From contig NZ_JAANCO010000001.1 in NCBI RefSeq assembly GCF_011326725.1, forward strand, positions 62,001 through 126,000: DNA of 64,000 bases, written 5' to 3'. The notes below the pieces were generated by a model. That model was not told the DNA's origin and did no database searches. It worked only from the letters and a program-made list of their open reading frames with translations. Positions 7,648 to 14,900 of the stretch are shown piece by piece. This DNA is from Microbacterium excoecariae (lineage in GTDB: Bacteria; Actinomycetota; Actinomycetes; Actinomycetales; Microbacteriaceae). A program made the translations under genes and the position numbers. The stretch's first letter is position 1; each line of letters starts with the position of its first letter.

Positions 7648-8514
7648 ATGGCCGCCGTCACGTTCCGCTTCCCGTATCCCGCCGCCGGGTCCGCCGCCCC
7701 GGACCTCGTCGCGCAGCCGGTCGACGCGCCGACGATCTCCGTCATGGATGCGGCGGCCGAACGCGGGGACGGCGCCTTTGAGACCTTCGGCATCGTGGGC
7801 GGCGCGCCCCAGGCCGTCCGGGATCACCTCGAGCGCCTGCGCGAGAGCCTCGCCATGCTGGAGCTGCCGGATCCGGATCTCCCCGCCCTCGCCGAGACCT
7901 GCCGCAGGATCGCGGCCCGCGCCACGGGCGATGCGTGGCTGAAGCTCGTGGTGACGCGAGGCGGGATGGATCGCGCGGCGCCGTCCGCGTGGGCGGTGCT
8001 CGCCGACGCGGCCGACACCGCGCCGCTCCGCACCGACGGGATCGCTGTCGTCACGGCCGACCGGGGGTTCGCGAGCGACTACGCGGCGCGCGAGCCGTGG
8101 GCGCTCATCGGCGCGAAGACCCTGTCCTACGCGCAGAACATGGCGGCGATCCGCGAGGCGCACCGCCGCGGCGCGGGCGACATGCTGTGGGCGACGAGCG
8201 ACGGCGTCCTCCTCGAGGCGCCCACCTCCTCGCTCGTCGTGCGGCGCGGATCCGCCCTCGTCACCCCGGATCCGCGCGTCGGCACCCTGCACGGCACGAC
8301 GCAGCGGGCGATGTTCCGGTGGGCGGAGGGTGCGGGGCTCGAGACCGCCTACGCCCGGCTCACCCGCGCGGACCTGGCGTCGGCGGACGCAGGCTGGCTC
8401 GCGTCGAGCGTGCGCGGCGCGGTTCCGATCTCGCGCGTCGACGGATCCGCGCTCCCGATCGACCGCGCGCGCACCGACGAGATCGCGGCGTTCCTCCGCG
8501 CCCGGCGCGACTGA
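7648..8514 (+). CDS. PLP-dependent class IV aminotransferase (4-amino-4-deoxychorismate lyase-like)
   Basis: A 288-residue protein of fold-type IV: DAAAERGDGAFETFGI near the N-terminus, the PLP lysine in GAKTLSYAQNMAA (about residue 155), and LLEAPTSSLVVRRG followed by TPDPRVGTLHGTTQ, the usual second half. Likely reactions are 4-amino-4-deoxychorismate to 4-aminobenzoate plus pyruvate (folate synthesis), or branched-chain / D-amino acid transamination; sequence class alone does not separate these. It starts at an ATG with AAGGAG upstream and stands alone between a terminator and the tRNA-Ser promoter. Confidence 0.78.
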   Translation: MAAVTFRFPYPAAGSAAPDLVAQPVDAPTISVMDAAAERGDGAFETFGIVGGAPQAVRDHLERLRESLAMLELPDPDLPALAETCRRIAARATGDAWLKLVVTRGGMDRAAPSAWAVLADAADTAPLRTDGIAVVTADRGFASDYAAREPWALIGAKTLSYAQNMAAIREAHRRGAGDMLWATSDGVLLEAPTSSLVVRRGSALVTPDPRVGTLHGTTQRAMFRWAEGAGLETAYARLTRADLASADAGWLASSVRGAVPISRVDGSALPIDRARTDEIAAFLRARRD

Positions 8515-8543
8515 GGCTGCCAGCGGATCCCCAGCCGTCGGAT

Positions 8544-8572
8544 TTGCCGGCCGCGTCACCTATCCGTAAGCT
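8544..8572 (+). promoter_or_regulatory. Promoter of tRNA-Ser: TTGCCG-N17-TAAGCT
   Basis: A -35 TTGCCG (8544-8549), 17-base spacer and -10 TAAGCT (8567-8572) are followed by seven bases and the first base of the tRNA at 8580. The expected transcription start therefore falls at or within a base or two of the mature 5' end. Confidence 0.65.
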
Positions 8573-8579
8573 TGATCTC

Positions 8580-8670
8580 GGTGACGTGTCCGAGCGGCCG
8601 AAGGTGCAACACTCGAAATGTTGTGTAGGGTAACCCCCTACCGTGGGTTCAAATCCCACCGTCACCGCCA
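8580..8670 (+). tRNA. tRNA-Ser (anticodon CGA)
   Basis: The acceptor stem GGTGACG (8580-8586) pairs with CGTCACC (8660-8666), followed by discriminator G and an encoded CCA (8668-8670). The anticodon stem CAACA/TGTTG encloses CTCGAAA with anticodon CGA at 8614-8616. The long variable arm (GTAGGGTAACCCCCTAC region) is typical of class II tRNA-Ser. The T arm carries GTGGG-TTCAAAT-CCCAC. It reads UCG codons. A long hairpin follows directly. Confidence 0.97.
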
Positions 8671-8672
8671 TT

Positions 8673-8720
8673 CGAACCCCCCGCATATTCCTGGAAAGTA
8701 CAGGAATCGCGGGGGGTTCG
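8673..8720. terminator. Long two-part hairpin after tRNA-Ser
   Basis: Outer arms CGAACCCCCCGC and GCGGGGGGTTCG are perfect. Inside them ATTCCTG pairs with CAGGAAT around GAAAGTA. It begins two bases after the tRNA CCA and also faces the end of the exporter gene on the other strand. Confidence 0.85.
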
Positions 8721-8754
8721 TCGCTGCCGCCCGCCCCGCATGCCGAAGAAGCGG

Positions 8755-9444
8755 TCAGCGCCCGCCCGCGCAGCAGCCGTCCTCGCACGCGGACGGCTCC
8801 GCCTCCCCCGTCAGCGCGCCGACCGGGGTGGCGCAGCACGCATCGCCCCGCCACGCCTCGACGCCCTCGCGCACAGCGAACACCGCGATCACGAGCGCCG
8901 CCACCGCGTCGGCCCACGCCCAGCCGAGCAGCGCGTTCAGCAGCAGACCCACGAGGAGCGCCGCCGAAAGGTAGGTGCAGATCAGCGTCTGCTTCGAGTC
9001 CGCGACCGCGGAGGCCGACCCCAGCTCCCGGCCGGTCCGGCGCTCGAACCAGCTGAGGAACGGCATGACCACAAGGCTCGCGGCGGCGATCGCAATGCCG
9101 ACCGGGGAGTGCTCGGCCGCGCGCAGCCCCGCCAACGACGCCACCGCGTCCACGGTCACGTAGGCCGCGAGGCCGAAGAACGACACTGCGATGACCCGGA
9201 GCGCGACCTTCTCGCGCCTCTCGGGGTCGGGCGCGGCGAACTGCCACGCGACCGCGGCGGCGGAGAGCACCTCGACGACGGAGTCCAGGCCGAACCCCAC
9301 GAGCGCGGCCGACGAGGCGGCGGCACCAGCGGCCAGCGCGACGATCGCCTCGATCACGTTCCAGGCGATCGTGATCGCCACGACAATCCGGATCCGCCGG
9401 CGCAGCACATCGCGCCGCGCGACGGCGAGCGCCGGCGCGGTCAC
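8755..9444 (-). CDS. Cation diffusion facilitator exporter, probably Cd/Pb/Zn
   Basis: A 229-residue membrane protein with about six hydrophobic segments. The metal-site pair of the CDF fold is suggested by GFGLDSVVEVLSA and by ADSKQTLICTYLSAALL plus WADAVAALVIA, which carry the expected Asp residues. The C-terminus is unusual: CCATPVG... then CEDGCCAGGR, six cysteines that may bind soft metals. The GTG start at 9444 overlaps the cmtR stop (GTGA) and has GGGGGAG upstream. Being coupled to a CmtR-type sensor suggests cadmium or lead export rather than zinc homeostasis; that is inference from context. Confidence 0.82.
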   Translation of the reverse strand: MTAPALAVARRDVLRRRIRIVVAITIAWNVIEAIVALAAGAAASSAALVGFGLDSVVEVLSAAAVAWQFAAPDPERREKVALRVIAVSFFGLAAYVTVDAVASLAGLRAAEHSPVGIAIAAASLVVMPFLSWFERRTGRELGSASAVADSKQTLICTYLSAALLVGLLLNALLGWAWADAVAALVIAVFAVREGVEAWRGDACCATPVGALTGEAEPSACEDGCCAGGR

Positions 9445-9800
9445 GCGGTCTCCCCCGCGTCGCAGCAGCCGGGCACCGCGCAGCGCGGATCGATGCACGG
9501 GGCGCTCTCGTCCACCGCCAGCGTCACGTCGACGAGTGCGCCGAGCGCCGCGGTGAGGTGCGGATCCGCGATCTCGTAGCGGGTCTGCCGCCCCTCGGGC
9601 TCGGCGACGACGATGCCGCACGCGCGCAGACACGCCAGGTGGTTGGACACGTTCGGGCGCGTCAGGCCCAGCTCGCGTGACAGCTCCGCGGGGTACCCCG
9701 GCCCGTCGATGAGTGTCAGGAGGATCCGCGAGCGCGTCGGGTCGGCCATCGCGCGGCCGAGGCGGTTCATCGCGTCGAGGCGGGAAGCAATGGTCAGCAC
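9441..9800 (-). CDS. cmtR: Cd(II)/Pb(II)-sensing repressor CmtR
   Basis: A 119-residue ArsR/SmtB-family repressor. Counting from the GTG at 9800, Cys57 and Cys61 (HLACLRACG) and Cys102 (SAPCIDPRC) fall on exactly the numbers of the cadmium/lead ligands known in Mycobacterium tuberculosis CmtR. Further cysteines at 107, 112 and 113 extend the tail. The winged helix is LTRPNVSNHLACLRACGIV. The start is also fixed by TACAGT seven bases upstream. It should repress itself and the coupled exporter until metal binds. Confidence 0.9.
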   Translation of the reverse strand: MLTIASRLDAMNRLGRAMADPTRSRILLTLIDGPGYPAELSRELGLTRPNVSNHLACLRACGIVVAEPEGRQTRYEIADPHLTAALGALVDVTLAVDESAPCIDPRCAVPGCCDAGETA

Positions 9801-9807
9801 CCGATGA

Positions 9808-9817
9808 ACTGTACAGT
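9808..9817. promoter_or_regulatory. cmtR promoter: -10 inside palindrome ACTGTACAGT
   Basis: The minus-strand -10 TACAGT (9813-9808) sits seven bases before the GTG of cmtR and is half of a perfect 10-bp palindrome. Repressor bound to the palindrome would block the -10 directly. The pairing with CmtR is inferred. Confidence 0.5.
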
Positions 9818-9916
9818 GAGCGCTGACCAATGTCGATCCGTCGCGCCACGCCGCCGCCCGCACTACGCTCGTACCGCGGGGCCTCGACGGCGAGGGCGCG
9901 CAGGACGGAGCTCATC

Positions 9917-10813
9917 GTGGCCGACACGCACTGCCTCGTGGTCGGGGAGGCGCTGGTCGACATCGCCGACGGGCGCGAGACGCCGGGCGGATCGCCCCTC
10001 AACGTCGCCGTGGGCCTCGCCCGCCTGGGTCTCTCGACGACGCTTGCGACGCACCTCGGGACGGATCCGCGGGGCGCGCTCGTGCGCGCACACCTCGACG
10101 ACAGCGGCGTCGCGCTCGCCGAGGGCAGCGTGGATCCGGGCGCGCGCACCTCGACGGCCGAGGCGACGCTCGCCGAGGACGGATCCGCCACCTACGCCTT
10201 CGACATCGACGGCCGCGTCGGCACGCTTCCCGCAGCCGCGGCGGGAGCCCTGCACACCGGATCCCTCGCGGCCGTCCTTTCCCCCGGCGCCGAGGCGGTG
10301 CGCGCGCTGTTTACGGAGGCGCCGCCCGCGACCCTGCGCACCTTCGACCCGAACATCCGCCCGACGCTCGTGCCGCACACCCGGCGCACGCTGCGGCAGG
10401 TGCAGGCCTTCCTGACCGCGGCCCACGTCGTGAAGCTCAGCGACGAGGACGCGGCCTGGCTCTGGCCGGGCGAGGATCCGGCGGACGTCGCCCGCCGCAT
10501 CGCGGACGGGGGCGCCGCCCTCGCCGTCGTCACGCGCGGCGCCGACGGGGTGGTCGCGGCGCGGCGGGACACGACGGACCTCGTGGACCTCCCCGCGCTC
10601 CCCGCCGCGGTCGCCGACACAATCGGCGCGGGCGACGCGTTCATGTCCGGGCTGATCGCCGGCCTCGTCGAGGCGGGGGTGACGGGATCGTCCGCGCGGG
10701 TGGACGATCCGGCGCTCGAGGTGGCCCTCGGCCTCGCGCTCTCGTGCGCCGCGATCACCGTGTCGCGCGCCGGCGCGAACCCGCCGCGCCGCGCCGAGAT
10801 CGCCGGCGCATAG
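9917..10813 (+). CDS. PfkB-family carbohydrate kinase (fructokinase-like)
   Basis: A 298-residue ribokinase-family enzyme. The opening VVGEALVDIADGRETPGGSPLNVAVGLARLG is the first PfkB signature (substrate-binding GG). The second, DTIGAGDAFMSGLI, carries the catalytic Asp and anion hole. Family length is normal. The GTG at 9917 is chosen because GGACGGAG lies just before it; the ATG at 9830 would add 29 Arg/Pro-rich residues and run into the cmtR promoter. It phosphorylates a sugar such as fructose; the exact sugar cannot be read from the sequence. It is monocistronic and converges on the lipoprotein gene. Confidence 0.85.
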   Translation: MADTHCLVVGEALVDIADGRETPGGSPLNVAVGLARLGLSTTLATHLGTDPRGALVRAHLDDSGVALAEGSVDPGARTSTAEATLAEDGSATYAFDIDGRVGTLPAAAAGALHTGSLAAVLSPGAEAVRALFTEAPPATLRTFDPNIRPTLVPHTRRTLRQVQAFLTAAHVVKLSDEDAAWLWPGEDPADVARRIADGGAALAVVTRGADGVVAARRDTTDLVDLPALPAAVADTIGAGDAFMSGLIAGLVEAGVTGSSARVDDPALEVALGLALSCAAITVSRAGANPPRRAEIAGA

Positions 10814-10824
10814 GGCGCGCGCCG

Positions 10825-11400
10825 CTACCCGCAGGCAAGGCCCGCGGGCGAGGCGACCTCGATGGCGGCGGGCGCGACGCCCGCCGCCACGGCCGCGCCG
10901 GCTAGCGCCGCGCACGCGTCGTCGCGCCCCAGCCACACGCGGATCGTGCGCTCCTCCGGGTCGCTCGCCGTCGGGCTGTCGATCGTCTCCGCGTAGCCGT
11001 CGAGGCCCGCAACGCCCGCGAGCGCGATCGCCCGCGAGACGAGGTCGCCGGCGGGCGCGCCCCAGGCGTGATCGATGAGGACCTCGGCGGATCCGGGATC
11101 CGCGAGCTGCACCTCGAGCCGCCGGATCGTCACGCCCGAGGGCACGTCGAACGCAAGCGTGTGCGCCACCGCGTCCTCGAGGACCGCGGGATCCGCGGCA
11201 CCATCGAGCGTGATCTCGAGGTCGCCCGATCCGCGAAACGGCAGGTCGTTGCTGAGGAAGCCGCCCGCGGCGGTGACGCCGGGCGTGCCCGCCATGTGCG
11301 CGGCAAACGCGTCTTCCGCGGCGGATCCCGCGTTCGCACCCTGGCAGCCACTGAGGGTCGCCGCCGCGCCGAGCGCCAGCGCCGCGAGGATCCATCGCAT
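10825..11400 (-). CDS. Predicted lipoprotein, function unknown
   Basis: A 191-residue protein with a lipoprotein signal: a short basic start, a hydrophobic stretch and the lipobox LSGC with the modified Cys19. The rest is Ala/Asp-rich, with DLEITLDGAADPAVLEDAV and SGVTIRRLEVQLAD segments suggesting a small alpha/beta fold anchored to the outer face of the membrane. The ATG at 11400 has AGGATGG upstream. I do not recognise the family. Confidence 0.7.
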   Translation of the reverse strand: MRWILAALALGAAATLSGCQGANAGSAAEDAFAAHMAGTPGVTAAGGFLSNDLPFRGSGDLEITLDGAADPAVLEDAVAHTLAFDVPSGVTIRRLEVQLADPGSAEVLIDHAWGAPAGDLVSRAIALAGVAGLDGYAETIDSPTASDPEERTIRVWLGRDDACAALAGAAVAAGVAPAAIEVASPAGLACG

Positions 11401-11476
11401 GGCGCCATCCTGGCAGACGGCGGCGCGCGGCACCGCGACCTCGCCGCGCCACGGGCCCGGCGGGCACAGGCGAGCA

Positions 11477-11500
11477 CCCCCGACCCGACGGGGTCGAGGG
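11477..11500 (-). terminator. Hairpin after the thioredoxin operon
   Basis: CGACCC-GACG-GGGTCG with outer CCC/GGG pairs lies 17 bases beyond the last gene of the thioredoxin operon (stop at 11517). Confidence 0.55.
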
Positions 11501-11516
11501 CGCTTCGTGGGGTGCG

Positions 11517-11633
11517 TCAGGCGCAGGTGCAGCGCTCGGCGGCGGGGACGCCCGCGAGGGCCTCCTCGACGTGCTGGCCGCAGCCGGTCCAGGTGGCCTT
11601 ACCGCAGGAGGAGCAGGAAATTCGTGCGCACAT
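11517..11633 (-). CDS. Small Cys-rich protein, last gene of the thioredoxin operon
   Basis: A 38-residue protein with seven Cys (MCARISCSSCGKATWTG CGQH core, then RCTCA). It shares the motif CGK-x-TW-x-GCGQHV with the 61-residue protein at 12046-12231, so the two are paralogues flanking trxA. The Cys pairs suggest a zinc-ribbon-like or other thiolate metal site. AAAGGAC precedes the ATG, the same ribosome site as at trxA. It is too short for many gene callers. Confidence 0.7.
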   Translation of the reverse strand: MCARISCSSCGKATWTGCGQHVEEALAGVPAAERCTCA

Positions 11634-11653
11634 AGAGGGTCCTTTCGAAGGTT

Positions 11654-12025
11654 TCAGGAGGTCTGCGCGGCGTCGCGCTCGGCGATCTGCCGGCGCACGT
11701 CGTCCATGTCGAGGTCGCGCGCGCCCTGGATCAGCTGGTCCAGCTGCGGCGCGGGGAGGGCCCCCGGCTGGGCGTAGACGAGAATGCCGTCGCGGAAGAC
11801 CATGAGGGTCGGGATCGACGTGATCCCGAACTGGCCCGCCAGCTGCTGCTCGGCCTCGGTGTCGACCTTGCCGAAGACGATGTCGGGGTTTTTCTCGGAC
11901 GCCTGCTCGTACACGGGCGCGAACGAGCGGCACGGACCGCACCATTCGGCCCAGAAGTCGACGAAGACCGTGCCCTCGCCGACCGTCTCGGAGAAGTCCG
12001 CGGTCGTCAGGTTCGTGGTGGCCAT
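11654..12025 (-). CDS. trxA: Thioredoxin
   Basis: A 123-residue thioredoxin with the redox motif WCGPC (Cys29, Cys32) in VFVDFWAEWCGPCRSF and the cis-proline loop TSIPTLMVF. A C-terminal helix extension (about residues 107-123) is slightly longer than in the minimal fold. It is a cytoplasmic disulfide or persulfide reductant. It is the middle gene of a three-gene unit, 20 bases from each small Cys-rich neighbour, under the twin palindromes at 12254-12304. That context points to a special stress thioredoxin rather than the housekeeping copy. Confidence 0.92.
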   Translation of the reverse strand: MATTNLTTADFSETVGEGTVFVDFWAEWCGPCRSFAPVYEQASEKNPDIVFGKVDTEAEQQLAGQFGITSIPTLMVFRDGILVYAQPGALPAPQLDQLIQGARDLDMDDVRRQIAERDAAQTS

Positions 12026-12045
12026 GATCCGTCGTCCTTTCGTGG

Positions 12046-12231
12046 TTAGCGCCCGAACAGGCGCGAGAAGAAGCCTCCCCGCTCCGCCCGGGCGGCGTCA
12101 ATCTCGGCCTGCGTGTGGGAGCCGCCGCACCACTCGCGGGAGGGGACGGTGCGCTTGACCTGCGCGACGTGCTGGCCGCAGCCCGCCCAGGTCGTCTTTC
12201 CGCAGGTACGGCAGGTCGCCGGTCGGCACAT
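12046..12231 (-). CDS. Small Cys-rich protein, first gene of the thioredoxin operon
   Basis: A 61-residue protein: MCRPATCRTCGKTTWAG, then CGQHVAQVKRTVPSREWCGG, then a charged helix ending GFFSRLFGR. Cys2, Cys7, Cys10, Cys18 and Cys35 resemble a small zinc-binding or thiol relay domain. Proteins with the CGKTTWAGCGQH motif are widespread but, to my knowledge, lack an assigned function. AGAGGA precedes the ATG. It is the promoter-proximal gene under the CsoR/CstR-like operator pair. Confidence 0.75.
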   Translation of the reverse strand: MCRPATCRTCGKTTWAGCGQHVAQVKRTVPSREWCGGSHTQAEIDAARAERGGFFSRLFGR

Positions 12232-12253
12232 GGGGATCCTCTTTCGTCGAGGT

Positions 12254-12304
12254 AATACCCCTAGGGGTATTTGAAGCGTGCGCCCACTATACCCCCAGGG
12301 GTAT
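12254..12304 (-). promoter_or_regulatory. Twin CsoR/CstR-like operator palindromes
   Basis: Two near-identical palindromes lie just upstream of the thioredoxin operon. Site 1 is a perfect 18-mer, AATACCCCTAGGGGTATT (12254-12271). Site 2 is ATACCCC-CA-GGGGTAT (12289-12304). Their centres are 34 bp apart, about three helical turns. A/T-flanked C4-G4 palindromes are the hallmark of CsoR-family repressors (copper-sensing CsoR or persulfide-sensing CstR). No csoR or cstR gene is in the window. Confidence 0.75.
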
Positions 12305-12332
12305 CCCGCGCGTCAAGTCGGGCGCACGCCGA

Positions 12333-12364
12333 ACGCCCCCTCCGCCGCGGGACGGAGGGGGCGT
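12333..12364. terminator. Perfect 12-bp hairpin
   Basis: ACGCCCCCTCCG pairs perfectly with CGGAGGGGGCGT over CCGCGGGA. It is downstream of the propeller gene on the minus strand, just before the thioredoxin operon promoter. Confidence 0.7.
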
Positions 12365-12377
12365 GTGGCCCAGCGCG

Positions 12378-13268
12378 CTACCGCAGGGGGTAGTCGACGA
12401 ACGCGAAGGCGGATCCGTCCGGCGCCCAGCTCGGCACGTTGATCGTGCCCTGGCCGCCGAACAGCTCCACGATCGTGCGCGGCTCGCCCCAGGCGGCCGT
12501 CGAGACCAGCCGCAGCTCGACGGGCAGGTCGCCGGGGTGACCCTGCGTGCCCGGCGGGTAGCTGAGGTACACGGCCGTGTCGCCCGTGGGCGCGACGTGC
12601 GGGAACCAGTTCACGCGCTCGTCGGCGGCGAGGCGCTCCAGGTCGGATCCGTCGGGGCGCACGCGCGCCAGCTGCGCCGTCCCGGGCGAGAACTGCTCGG
12701 TGTTGAACAGGATCCACTCGCCGTCGGGGGTCCATTCGCAGCCGTCCGCGGGGCCCGGGTGGGTTGTGAGGGCGACGTCGCCGGATCCGTCGGTCGCGAT
12801 CGTGTGGATTGTGGCCGAGGCCCACCAGTTCTCGCCGACCGGGTCGAGGCGCACGTACGCGAGGAGGGACCCGTCGGGGCTCACGCCGTGGAGGAAGTGC
12901 AGGCCGCCGTCGTCGCGCGTGACGCGCCGGGCCTCGCCGCCCGCGAGCGGCACGGCCCAGATGTGCCAGTCGTTCGCGGAGGCGTAGACCGTCAGCCCGT
13001 CGGGCGACAGCACGTGGTCGTTGTTGACGTCCGGGAGCCCGACGGCCCCAACGCGCTCGGGGGCCGCGGATCCGTCGGACGGGAGCGTCCACAGCGCGCC
13101 CTCGCCGTTGACGACGAGGCGGCCGTCCGGCGCCCAGTTCGGCGCCTCGAAGAGGGTCTCGGCGGACGCGTGGACGGTGCGCACCGCCTCGGTCTCGCGG
13201 TCCCAGATCCGGATCCGGGCGGTCTGCCCCTCCCGCAGCGTCCGGGCCGGGGGCGCGTCGACGCTCAC
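12378..13268 (-). CDS. TolB-like beta-propeller protein
   Basis: A 296-residue protein built of repeated blades with SPDG/APDG/TPDGEW turns (FEAPNWAPDGRLVV, DHVLSPDGLTVYAS, GCEWTPDGEWILF, VPSWAPDGSAFAF), typical of TolB/DPP-IV-like propellers. It lacks a signal peptide, so it is cytoplasmic. The GTG start at 13268 overlaps the preceding stop (GTGA). Co-transcription with a sugar oxidoreductase suggests a lyase- or binding-type propeller for a carbohydrate; that is inference. Propellers of oligogalacturonate lyase have a similar look, but I see no decisive catalytic signature. Confidence 0.65.
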   Translation of the reverse strand: MSVDAPPARTLREGQTARIRIWDRETEAVRTVHASAETLFEAPNWAPDGRLVVNGEGALWTLPSDGSAAPERVGAVGLPDVNNDHVLSPDGLTVYASANDWHIWAVPLAGGEARRVTRDDGGLHFLHGVSPDGSLLAYVRLDPVGENWWASATIHTIATDGSGDVALTTHPGPADGCEWTPDGEWILFNTEQFSPGTAQLARVRPDGSDLERLAADERVNWFPHVAPTGDTAVYLSYPPGTQGHPGDLPVELRLVSTAAWGEPRTIVELFGGQGTINVPSWAPDGSAFAFVDYPLR

Positions 13269-13735
13269 GCGAGATGTCCGTCCGCGAGGTGGGCGCGCAG
13301 GCCCGCGACGACGAGGTCGTGGTCCTCCTCCGAGCTCAGGCCCGACGCTGTGGCGACCGCGACGACGCCCACGCCGCGGACGCGCACGGGGACGGACCCG
13401 CCCGTGACCGCGTAGTCGTCGCCCAGCCATCCGATCGCCCGCGCGTCCACGCCCCACTCGGCGAAGCGCGCGGCCACGAGCGCGCTCGAAGACTCCATGC
13501 GGCGCGCGACCGCCGCTTTGCGCTCGATCCACACCTCCTGGTCGGGCGTCACGCCCTCGAAGGCGGCCCGGAAGAGCACGAGGCCCGGCCGGCGGATGTC
13601 GATCACGACCCGGTGGCCCGCGGCGAGCGCCGTCTCGGCGATCCGCGACCCGAGGGCCCACGCGTCGGCGTGCGTGAAGGCGGGGAGCACGAGCTCGCGC
13701 TCCTCGGCCTCGAGCCGCTCGATCAGCGCGCTCAC
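13265..13735 (-). CDS. UPF0303 / heme-degrading-domain (GlcG-HbpS-like) protein
   Basis: A 156-residue cytoplasmic protein. Key stretches are HRVVIDIRRPGLVLFRAAF, a MESSSALVAARF helix and a DDYAVTGGSVPVRV turn, which match the UPF0303 family, related to the heme-binding HbpS/GlcG fold. The biochemical role of this family is unsettled. Both junctions are 4-base GTGA overlaps (13735-13732 and 13268-13265), so it is tightly coupled to the oxidoreductase and the propeller. In sugar-catabolic operons this family often accompanies Gfo/Idh/MocA enzymes. Confidence 0.7.
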   Translation of the reverse strand: MSALIERLEAEERELVLPAFTHADAWALGSRIAETALAAGHRVVIDIRRPGLVLFRAAFEGVTPDQEVWIERKAAVARRMESSSALVAARFAEWGVDARAIGWLGDDYAVTGGSVPVRVRGVGVVAVATASGLSSEEDHDLVVAGLRAHLADGHLA

Positions 13736-14772
13736 GCGGCGCCGCCGGAGATCTGCGCGCGCACGGCGTCGATCGCCTCGAGGATCGAGACGGTCTCGTC
13801 GAGCGTGTGCAGCGGCGACTCGGTGCGCCCCTCGCCGACGAACCGCGCGAGCGCCGTCGCCTCCCACGACAGGCCGTCGAAGAGCGCCAGGCCCGTCGGG
13901 TCCGTCCACTCGAGCGCGTCGCCGAACGGCTTCGGCTCCTCGAGGCGGAGCGTCGTGGGCGTGTAGAAGAACTGCCCCAGCGTGAGGACGGCCTCGGATC
14001 CGGAGATCGTCGCGGTGTTCGGGGTGCGCGCGAGCATGCTCGTCGTCAGCGTGGCCTGCGCGACGCCCTCGCCCGCGAGGACCATCGAGGCGTAGGCGTC
14101 GACGCCCGTGTCGGTCATGCCGCCCACGGCCGTCACGGAGCGCGGGGCGCCGAGGACCATGGAGGCGAACTGGACGGGGTAGATCCCGAGGTCGAGGAGC
14201 GCGCCACCGCCGAGTTCGGGGCGGTACAGGCGGTGAGACGGATCCGCGGGGATCGCCTGCCCGTGGTCCGCGAGGACGGTGCGGATCTCGCCGAGGGCAC
14301 CGTCGGCGAGGAGCTGCCGAATGATCGAGGTCTGCGGCAGGTAACGGGTCCACATGGCCTCCATGAGGAGCACGCCCGCGGAGGCGGCGGCGGCCTGCAG
14401 CTGGCGCGCCTCGGCGGCGTTCATCGCGAGCGGCTTCTCGATGAGGACGTGCTTGCCGGCGGCGATGGCCGCGAGGCCGACCGCGAGGTGCTCGCTCTGC
14501 GGGGTCGCGACGTAGACGACGTCGACCTCGGGGTGCGCGACGAGCTCGTCGAGCGAGGTGAGACGGTGGGCGATGCCGTGTTGGTCGGCGAAGGAGCCAG
14601 CCCGCTCGGCGGAGCGCGAGGACACGGCCACGGCGCGCTGCGCCGTGTGCGCGTGCAGGGCCGACACGAACGCGCCGGCGATCCCCCCGGGGCCGACGAC
14701 GCCCCAGCGCAGGGCCGGCTCGCCTGTTTCGGGGCGGAACAACTCGGGCTCGGGCAGGTGGTGGGGCAACAT
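13732..14772 (-). CDS. Gfo/Idh/MocA-family sugar oxidoreductase
   Basis: A 346-residue NAD(P)-dependent dehydrogenase. The Rossmann motif is in LRWGVVGPGGIAGAFVSAL (about residues 22-40). VYVATPQSEHLAV and the catalytic-site EKPLAMNAAEARQL (EKP) follow. The C-terminal half holds GGGALLDLGIYPVQF, the usual substrate-domain start. It oxidises or reduces a sugar or sugar derivative; the substrate is not evident. The ATG at 14772 has GGGAGAGC upstream. First gene of a three-gene operon divergent from a transporter, with two LacI-type operators in between. Confidence 0.85.
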   Translation of the reverse strand: MLPHHLPEPELFRPETGEPALRWGVVGPGGIAGAFVSALHAHTAQRAVAVSSRSAERAGSFADQHGIAHRLTSLDELVAHPEVDVVYVATPQSEHLAVGLAAIAAGKHVLIEKPLAMNAAEARQLQAAAASAGVLLMEAMWTRYLPQTSIIRQLLADGALGEIRTVLADHGQAIPADPSHRLYRPELGGGALLDLGIYPVQFASMVLGAPRSVTAVGGMTDTGVDAYASMVLAGEGVAQATLTTSMLARTPNTATISGSEAVLTLGQFFYTPTTLRLEEPKPFGDALEWTDPTGLALFDGLSWEATALARFVGEGRTESPLHTLDETVSILEAIDAVRAQISGGAA

Positions 14773-14807
14773 GTGCTCTCCCGTGGGTCGACGTCGTTGT
14801 GAACTGC

Positions 14808-14855
14808 ATTGGCACGAGCTAATGTGTGCGTACCGCCAGTTTAGCACGAGCCAAA
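14808..14855. promoter_or_regulatory. Two LacI-family operators between divergent sugar genes
   Basis: ATTGGCACGAGCTAAT (14808-14823) and TTTAGCACGAGCCAAA (14840-14855) are imperfect palindromes of the LacI type (TTNGC-N4-GCNAA). Their centres are 32 bp apart, three helical turns. The only LacI-family gene nearby is at 16156-17184, just downstream of the transporter, so it is the likely binder. Confidence 0.65.
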
Positions 14856-14900
14856 TCGGCTCCGGGGGACCCCGGGCGGCCCAACCCAGGAAGAAAGTCA

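Noticed and set aside
8580..8720. Mobile element insertion point at the tRNA-Ser 3' end
   Set aside because: No integrase, no duplicated tRNA end and no direct repeat are visible; the sequence after the tRNA is a terminator hairpin.
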